Shown in pieces: positions 14,304 to 18,839 of a stretch of DNA of 18,839 nt. Positions within the stretch are counted from its first letter, which is position 1. Each line of letters begins with the position of its first letter. The notes below the pieces were generated by a model, which saw only the letters and a program-made list of their open reading frames with translations, was not told the origin of the DNA and made no database searches. Position numbers and translations under genes: made by a program. The stretch comes from Streptomyces sp. (lineage in GTDB: Bacteria; Actinomycetota; Actinomycetes; Streptomycetales; Streptomycetaceae), in contig DOWQ01000484.1 in NCBI GenBank assembly GCA_003519485.1, positions 1 to 18,839 on the forward strand, in the 5' to 3' direction.

Positions 14304-15171
14304 GCACCGGATGGGAGTCCTTCGACGTCGCCGACCGCGGCTACGTCGAGGAGGGGTTCTTCCTCTCCGGAACCGCCAACGTCTACGACAACGCGGGTGG
14401 CGAACTCGACGTCGTGACGGAATCCGTGCCGTACGTCAACAACATCCTGGTCAGGCGCCCGGCGAAGCAGTCTGACTCCGTGTATCTCAACACGTACGCC
14501 ACGAACTTTCACGAGAAGGTGACTGAGGCCAACCGGGGCCCCGTCTTCGACGGATACCTCAACACTGTCGGCCCGGTCATCGAGCGACCCCTGCGCCAGG
14601 CCGAGGAGGGTGGGTTCGTCACCGTGCCGGGCTCCGAGCCCGCGCTGGACGTCCCGTTCATCAGCGTCACGTCTGAGGGTGACGCCGGGCTCTTCGGTGC
14701 GGCGACGCTCGCCGAGAAGGACCTTCCCGAGAACCGTCGGCACTGGCAGGTGCCGGGCACGCCTCACACCGACCTTCTATCGCCAGTGATCCCGGCCGAT
14801 GAGGAGATCTACAAGGCCGGACGGCTCCCGAACACAGCAGTCCACGACAAGGCCTTCCGGGAGTCGCTCAACCCTTACCCGCTCGAGCCCAGCATCCTCG
14901 CCGCAGCAGAGGCGCTGGTGTCCTGGAGCAAGTCGAGCAAGGAAGCCGCGCCCTCCCAGTGGTTCGACCAGGCCGACGGCGCGCTGGCCCGGGACGAGTC
15001 TGGCAACGTCACTGGCGGACCTACAGGACCCGGGAGGCCTACCTCGCCCTGATCACCCAGGCTGACGCTCAGCAGATCGCGGCCGGTTATCTCACCCCGT
15101 ACGGCGCCGCACAGTTCCAGGACGTCGCCAACCAGCTCATGGACCGAATCGGTGTCCCGGCCGTGGGCTGA
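14303..15171 (+). pseudogene. Alpha/beta-hydrolase domain protein (ABhydrolase_10 type), deleted and frameshifted
   Basis: The frame opens without a start at 14303, directly against the IS1380 scrap. It reads GYVEEGFFLSGTANVYDN, then PYVNNILVRRPAKQ, and jumps to SDSVYLNTYATNFHEK, which in this family normally follows the nucleophile elbow. The middle, roughly 100 residues by family comparison, appears deleted. Later blocks are FDGYLNTVGPV, ALDVPFISVTSEGDAGL, HWQVPGTPHTD and NPYPLEPSI. Near 15013-15020 the frame changes: one frame stops at 15052, while the other continues as TREAYLALITQADAQQIAAG to TGA at 15169-15171. The N-terminus and probably a second internal part are also missing, so it is not functional. 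I infer that it was cargo of the island. Confidence 0.75.
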
Positions 15172-15239
15172 CGCGGTATCGCGCCGGCTCCGGAGCGCCG
15201 CAAACGGAACTAAGTTTCCAACAGCGCGCGCCTGACTGG

Positions 15240-15311
15240 TCAGCCGTTGTTGCCCCTGGCCACTCCGTGCACCACCTGGTCGCCGGCCACGATGCCCAGG
15301 GCGACGGCCAT
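15240..15311 (-). CDS. Very short ORF (23 aa) after the SGNH hydrolase
   Basis: ATG 15311 lies two bases after the SGNH stop and encodes MAVALGIVAGDQVVHGVARG plus three residues. It has no own ribosome binding site. It may be an end fragment of a lost gene; I do not recognise it. Confidence 0.2.
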   Translation of the reverse strand: MAVALGIVAGDQVVHGVARGNNG

Positions 15312-15313
15312 GC

Positions 15314-16537
15314 TCAGCGCGGCTGACCGGTGAACCACCGCAGCGGGGTGGCCTCACTCAGGGCCGCGTGACCGGCTGCGTTGGGGTGGATGCCGTCGGA
15401 GAAGTACTCGACCTTGTAGGTGTCGGGCAATGTGTCGTTGCGAAGCGTGCGATCCCAGTCGACGGTGTCATCGCATCGTTGACTGTTCATTATCCACTCG
15501 TTGAGCTTAGAGCGTTCCTCACGCGCACCCAGTGACTGCGCCCCCGGGATCCAGGTCGGGCAGTACACCTGCACTCCGGCGGAGTGACTACGCGCTATTA
15601 CGATCTCGTAGTCCTCGATGATCTGCTCAGCCGTGCGTGTGATCAGGTCGTTGGTGACCCAGACGACCACGCCGGAGACGCCAGTCTGGGAGAGAACGTC
15701 GCGGTCGAGCCGGTCCACCGCAGCGTGCAGCGTGTCCCCGCCGATGCCGGCGCCCACGATGCCTTTTCGGGTACCGACCGGTACCTCGTCCTGGTTGCGG
15801 TTGATGAAGAGGTCGAGAACTCGATCGAAGTTGTCGCGATTCGAATTGGAACCGTGGAGAGTCGAGCTGCCCAGACCGACGATCGCGCCGTCCGCCTCTC
15901 GAGTCAGCACGTCGACCGCAGTGAGTCCGTAGGTGACGCCCAGTGGTTTGCCGAACTTCGCACCTGTCTCGTCACGGGTCTGGTCGCCAGCTCCGGCCGG
16001 CGTGGCGTAGGAGGTGTTCCACTGCGCCCCGCCCACGTCCGGATTCGTCTCGGCCGGCATGTGCAGGGTCACGGCCACGTTCTGGTTCGCTTCGACGTCG
16101 AACTCGACCGGGTCGCTGTACACGGCGTCCGTGCCCGGCGGGACCGTGACTCCGCGCTTACCGCCGAACATGAGACCCCTGATCGTGCCGGGGACGACCT
16201 TTGCACCGACGGTACCCTCTTGCAGCGCGATTGTGGCGGCTCCGACCACGAGGGGAGTCTCGCTGTCCCGCGGGTTCGAAACGCGGACACGAACTTTCGT
16301 ACCGGTCACGGAGATGCGCGCGATGTTGCGCACGCTGGAGTTCGCTTCGGCAACGGCTGAGCCTTCGGGCGTGGCGCCCCAAGCCGCGATCCAGCTAGCC
16401 TTAGAGGCCTTCGCGCTGGTCGCACCCTTCGGGCTGTTCGCGGTGTCCTGGGCCGCACCGCTCGGGCTTGCGACACCGATGCAGGCCAGCACGATGGCGA
16501 GGGCGTACAGAGGGACACGCTTGTTCGACATTGTCAT
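15314..16537 (-). CDS. Secreted SGNH/GDSL hydrolase with altered block I
   Basis: This is a 407-residue SGNH-hydrolase-type protein and the only intact gene in the island. ATG 16537 has GAGG with a 7-base spacer. A Sec signal peptide is seen (KR, then YALAIVLACIGVAS, with likely cleavage near SGAAQ at 26-30). An N-terminal beta-rich domain covers about 48-205 (starting SWIAAWGATPEGS). The hydrolase part follows: GLGSSTLHG at 221-229 (block I, normally GDS), GIGGDTL at 264-270 (block II Gly), WVTND with Asn296 (block III), and SDGIHPNAAGH with Asp381 and His384 (block V). Ser225 can act as nucleophile, but the usual Asp before it is Ser. It is probably an exported esterase or lipase-like enzyme; the substrate is unknown. 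Confidence 0.9.
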   Translation of the reverse strand: MTMSNKRVPLYALAIVLACIGVASPSGAAQDTANSPKGATSAKASKASWIAAWGATPEGSAVAEANSSVRNIARISVTGTKVRVRVSNPRDSETPLVVGAATIALQEGTVGAKVVPGTIRGLMFGGKRGVTVPPGTDAVYSDPVEFDVEANQNVAVTLHMPAETNPDVGGAQWNTSYATPAGAGDQTRDETGAKFGKPLGVTYGLTAVDVLTREADGAIVGLGSSTLHGSNSNRDNFDRVLDLFINRNQDEVPVGTRKGIVGAGIGGDTLHAAVDRLDRDVLSQTGVSGVVVWVTNDLITRTAEQIIEDYEIVIARSHSAGVQVYCPTWIPGAQSLGAREERSKLNEWIMNSQRCDDTVDWDRTLRNDTLPDTYKVEYFSDGIHPNAAGHAALSEATPLRWFTGQPR

Positions 16538-16711
16538 GAGCCTGCCTCTTCGGTCATCCTTCGCGCTCTGACTTGGTTGCGCGGCGTAGACGCCGCATCG
16601 CGAGGGCCGTGTCTTCGCCGCTTCCGCCTCTGCCGACTAAGGGCGACGACATTTCCGATCCGAAGTTACGCCGTTGGGTTCAACTTGGAGCGATCCGTAG
16701 GCCTCGGATGC

Positions 16712-16740
16712 AAAATAAACGTCACACCTCAGCACAACAA
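16712..16740 (-). promoter_or_regulatory. Sigma70-like promoter facing the SGNH hydrolase
   Basis: On the minus strand TTGTTG (16740-16735) and TATTTT (16717-16712) are 17 bases apart. Transcription from about 16705 would give a leader of roughly 168 bases, which contains a 7-bp stem hairpin (16581-16596). The 16538-16840 interval is otherwise without a recognisable gene. Confidence 0.5.
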
Positions 16741-16842
16741 GTCGACGAGCAGCACGGGATGGAGGGATCTGTGGGCTCGATGCCGACGAATTGCTTCCGA
16801 AACGGCGTGCACCGGGCCGTCGTATCACCATGCAGTAGTTGC

Positions 16843-17435
16843 CATCCTCGGCGTTGCCCAGACCGGTGCGCGTGTAGGCGGCGTGCTGCTCCACCCACCC
16901 GATCGCCGAGCGGACGGCCTCGTGGTGGGCGTCCTCGACCGCCTGACGGACTTCCGCTCCGCCGAGCCCCCACAGCACCGACGCGGACTTCACCGGGGTG
17001 AACACCAGGTCGAAACCGGCCACCGCCCGACGTCCTCGACGCGCCTCCTTGGCCGCGATCGTGTTGCGCTCCCTCGAGGACGGTGTCCGGTCATGTCCTT
17101 CCTCGAAGACGGCGACCGCGGCGGCGACCCGGTCTAGTTTCGGGTATGCCGCGCCCAGCTTCGTCGCCGACCTGGTTGACCCGGCCTCGAGCATCGCGTC
17201 CCGGTCGGGATGCATGCCCTCACCGAACAGCGCCCGCATCTGCGCCTCGCTCACCACAGCCCCGGCCACCTCGAGCTGCTCGGCCCCGCGACCCAGCCAG
17301 AGGCCGGGCGGGTTGCCGCAGGCCGCGTAGTAGCTCAGCCAGGCTCTGACCGGCCGGACGCTGCTCGTCGGCAGAGGCGACCTGGCGGGTCAGGTAGGTG
17401 TACCCATCACCCGCGGTGAACTTGTGGACCGTCAT
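16843..17435 (-). pseudogene. TrwC/MobF (TraA-like) conjugative relaxase, N-terminal remnant
   Basis: ATG 17435 begins MTVHKFTAGDGYTYLTRQVA, the typical N-terminus of actinobacterial MobF relaxases. These nick plasmid or ICE DNA at oriT and start conjugative transfer. Near 17333-17345 the frame changes by a net +1 (one extra G in CTGGCTG would explain it) and continues as YYAACGNPPGLWLGRG, then MRALFGEGMHPD, VAGFDLVFTPVKSASVLWGL and VEQHAAYTRTG. Homology stops just after that, near 16843. The three-His metal motif (HLHTH region) and the helicase part are missing, so it is inactive. It is direct evidence that the island derives from a conjugative or mobilisable element. Confidence 0.87.
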
Positions 17436-17572
17436 CACGACGACCACCGCCGTGAACCTGCGGCCGCCACGCGCTCTGCGGCCGAATCTGTGGATGAAAC
17501 GCCTCGAAACGGGCCGTCAGCAGCGGGACCGTGCGGGACGCCCAGGACGCGTTTGCGCAGATCAGAGGCCAT
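17435..17572 (-). CDS. Unidentified ORF coupled to the relaxase (possible 3' fragment)
   Basis: A minus-strand frame with ATG at 17572 (45 residues, MASDLRKRVLGVPHGP onward) ends in TGA that overlaps the relaxase ATG as TGATG. Such overlap normally marks translational coupling in an operon. The frame stays open upstream through the att repeat, so this may be the tail of a gene cut off at the island edge. I recognise no domain. Confidence 0.3.
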   Translation of the reverse strand: MASDLRKRVLGVPHGPAADGPFRGVSSTDSAAERVAAAGSRRWSS

Positions 17573-17611
17573 GTCCGGGCAGTCGTGGGACGGCCGGGAT
17601 CGCTCCGAAAC

Positions 17612-17657
17612 GGGCTCATAACCCAGAGATCGCAGGTTCAAATCCTGTCCCCGCTAC
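17612..17657 (+). repeat. 46-bp direct repeat, copy 2 (displaced tRNA-fMet 3' end, putative att site)
   Basis: This matches 11964-12009 at 45 of 46 positions. It lacks the 5' half of the tRNA and so is not a tRNA gene. The sequences outside the two copies differ at once (AAATG against TTGAT). Confidence 0.9.
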
Positions 17658-17662
17658 TTGAT

Positions 17663-17698
17663 ACGAAGGCCCGGATCCGCAAGCATCCGGGCCTTCGT
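17663..17698. terminator. Strong 14-bp hairpin beyond the displaced tRNA end
   Basis: ACGAAGGCCCGGAT pairs perfectly with ATCCGGGCCTTCGT, with an 8-base loop (CCGCAAGC). Its place 5 bases after the tRNA fragment suggests that it was the original terminator of the tRNA before insertion. It can also end catR transcription from the other side. Confidence 0.75.
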
Positions 17699-17837
17699 CA
17701 TGTCCGGGGCCGGGTGTCGAGACCACGGTGTCAAGATCCCCAGGCGGGATCCGGGGGGCGGCCCGCGTACCGCTCGCGCCGTTCCGGCCGCCCGCCGCCG
17801 CTCCGGCCGACCCGTCGGCAGCCGTCCGAGGCGCAGA

Positions 17838-18254
17838 TCAGCCGGAGACGCAGGACGGGCAGAGGCCGTGGTACGTGACATCGGCCCCGGAGATCCGAAA
17901 GCCGAACCGCTCCGTCTCGGGAAGGTCCTCGAGGAGGTCCCCGGTCGGGCGGACATCCCGCACCATGCCGCAGTTGGCGCACACCAGGTGCTGGTGCGGG
18001 CGGTGGGCGTTCGGGTCGTACCGCATGGCCCTGCGGTCCGTGCTGACCTCGATCACCTCGCCGAGCGACACCATCTCGCCCAGCGTGTTGTAGACGGTCG
18101 CGCGGGAGATCTCCGGCAGTCGCGCGGTGGCGAGCGCGTGCACCTCGTCGGCGGTCAGGTGGACGTGGTCGCCGTCGAGAACTTCGGCGACGACGCGCCG
18201 CTGGGCGGTCAGCCGCCAGCCGCGTCCACGGAGTCGGTCCAACAGGTCACTCAT
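17838..18254 (-). CDS. catR: Fur-family peroxide-sensing repressor (CatR/PerR-like)
   Basis: This is a 138-residue Fur-superfamily regulator. ATG 18254 is chosen because AGG is 8 bases upstream; the earlier GTG 18263 and ATG 18260 overlap or touch that site. A winged-helix DNA-binding domain occupies about residues 1-75 (RLTAQRRVVAEVL, ISRATVYNTLGEMVSLGEV). Asp80, His87 and His89 in the RYDPNAHRPHQHLVC segment fit the regulatory metal site. CANC (92-95) and CPSC (132-135) are the two CxxC pairs of the structural zinc site. PerR-type members lose DNA binding when metal-catalysed oxidation modifies a His ligand. It is divergent from catalase, matching the CatR-catalase arrangement known in Streptomyces. 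A possible promoter has TTGTTC (18314-18309) and GTTAAG (18290-18285) on the minus strand. Confidence 0.9.
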   Translation of the reverse strand: MSDLLDRLRGRGWRLTAQRRVVAEVLDGDHVHLTADEVHALATARLPEISRATVYNTLGEMVSLGEVIEVSTDRRAMRYDPNAHRPHQHLVCANCGMVRDVRPTGDLLEDLPETERFGFRISGADVTYHGLCPSCVSG

Positions 18255-18334
18255 GCTCATCACCTAACAGTTCAGTGAGGCCAGCTTAACAAGCGGGGCA
18301 CTAATCCCGAACAAGTACGGTCTTCAGCATCATC

Positions 18335-18362
18335 TTGACTTGGACTTGGTCCAATGTAGGAT
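18335..18362 (+). promoter_or_regulatory. Catalase promoter
   Basis: TTGACT at 18335-18340 and TAGGAT at 18357-18362 are 16 bases apart. The start would be near 18369, about 40 bases before the GTG. Confidence 0.7.
18340..18354. promoter_or_regulatory. CatR/PerR-like operator
   Basis: TTGGAC-TTG-GTCCAA is a perfect 6-3-6 inverted repeat, or a 7-1-7 repeat with one mismatch as in PerR boxes. It lies between the -35 and -10 of the catalase promoter, so a bound repressor would block polymerase. Confidence 0.65.
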
Positions 18363-18408
18363 CGGAATCGGCAGATGCCAAGTGACAGGTGAATCGCAGG
18401 AGGCGCAC

Positions 18409-18839
18409 GTGACGCTGCAGGACGAGGCAACCAGGCCGACGGGGCCGCTGACGACGGAGACCGGTGCACCGGTCTCGGACAATCAGAACAGCGAGTCCGC
18501 CGGTGTCGGCGGCCCTGTTCTGCTCCAGGACCAGCTCCTGATCGAGAAGCTCGCGCGCTTCAACCGCGAGCAGATCCCGGAGCGGATTGTCCACGCGCGG
18601 GGCGCCGGCGCCTACGGCACCTTCACGGTGACCGCGGACGTCAGCCGGTACACCCGTGCGAAGTTCCTCTCCGAGGTGGGCAAGGAGACCGAGGTCTTCG
18701 CGCGTTTCTCCACGGTCGCGGGCAGCCTCGGCTCGGCCGACGCGGTGCGGGACCCGCGCGGCTTCGCGCTGAAGTTCTACACCGAGGAGGGCAACTACGA
18801 CCTCGTCGGCAACAACACCCCGGTGTTCTTCATCCGGGA
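18409..18839 (+). CDS. katA: Monofunctional haem catalase, N-terminal part (runs off window)
   Basis: The first 143 residues of a haem catalase, which converts hydrogen peroxide to water and oxygen, are present. GTG 18409 has AGGAGG at 18398-18403 with a 5-base spacer. A 35-residue polar N-terminus precedes the conserved part: LLIEKLARFNREQIPERIVH with the catalytic His62, ARGAGAYGTFTVT, FARFSTVAGSLGSADAVRDP, RGFALKFYTEEGNYDLVG, and NNTPVFF with the catalytic Asn. The frame continues past the end of the window. It is divergent from the Fur-family regulator and has a promoter with an overlapping inverted repeat, so it is probably induced by peroxide. The symbol katA (catA in S. coelicolor) is assigned by similarity of arrangement only. 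Confidence 0.93.
   Translation, partial: MTLQDEATRPTGPLTTETGAPVSDNQNSESAGVGGPVLLQDQLLIEKLARFNREQIPERIVHARGAGAYGTFTVTADVSRYTRAKFLSEVGKETEVFARFSTVAGSLGSADAVRDPRGFALKFYTEEGNYDLVGNNTPVFFIR

Larger units (their letters stand above)
12010..17611. mobile_element. Decayed integrative element at tRNA-fMet
   Basis: This 5.6-kb stretch is bounded by the two 46-bp tRNA repeats. It holds transposase fragments of three IS families, a deleted alpha/beta-hydrolase, an intact SGNH hydrolase and the N-terminal part of a TrwC/MobF relaxase. No integrase, excisionase or replication gene is recognisable. I infer a remnant of a conjugative or mobilisable element that has lost its integrase and most of its body and gathered IS debris. 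Repeat and relaxase are seen directly; the history is inference. Confidence 0.82.

Noticed and set aside
17612..17657. A second tRNA-Met gene
   Set aside because: Only the anticodon arm to the 3' end is present; the D-arm and 5' acceptor strand are missing.

Overview
The window reads as Streptomyces (or close actinomycete) chromosome. The DNA is very GC-rich with strong third-position GC bias, GTG and TTG starts are common, and the gene order (AIM24 genes, Nudix, Zincin_2-type protein, SDR, MoaE, PDZ/Lon-like protein, PPA1309, UPF0182, initiator tRNA) consists of families typical of actinomycetes. I had no database access; family names come from recognising motifs.

Region 1 (1-2407): three tandem plus-strand AIM24-domain genes. 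The first is the C-terminal half of a longer protein with a Pro/Gln/Gly-rich linker, interrupted by an in-frame TAA at 52-54 exactly where sister repeats have TAC (Tyr). Region 2 (2599-4631, minus): a Nudix hydrolase translationally coupled (GTGA overlap) to a Zincin_2/DUF2342-like protein with a degenerate zinc motif. Region 3 (4825-11890): an SDR-like membrane-anchored protein, MoaE, a 56-residue membrane protein, a PDZ-Lon secreted protease, a convergent PPA1309 gene starting at TTG, and a very large UPF0182 membrane protein.

Region 4 (11935-17657) is the most interesting. An intact initiator tRNA (11935-12008) is followed 5.6 kb later by a second copy of its last 46 bases (45/46 identical). 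The repeats look like the attachment sites of an integrative element that used the tRNA-fMet 3' end. The DNA between them is mostly decayed: an ISL3 transposase with two frame changes, the start of an IS256 transposase with two single-base losses, a reversed scrap of an IS1380 transposase, an internally deleted alpha/beta-hydrolase, and the start of a TrwC/MobF relaxase with a frameshift. The one intact gene is a secreted SGNH hydrolase with its own promoter and an altered GDS motif. No integrase gene is visible, so the island appears immobile.

Region 5 (17663-18839): after a strong hairpin the core chromosome resumes with a CatR/PerR-like Fur-family repressor divergent from a catalase that runs off the window. 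A 15-bp inverted repeat sits between the catalase -35 and -10 boxes and is the likely operator, giving a peroxide-sensing pair.

I found no convincing new defence or biosynthetic system. The unusual content is the decayed tRNA-fMet island, the nonsense codon in the AIM24 fusion, and several enzymes with missing or altered catalytic motifs.
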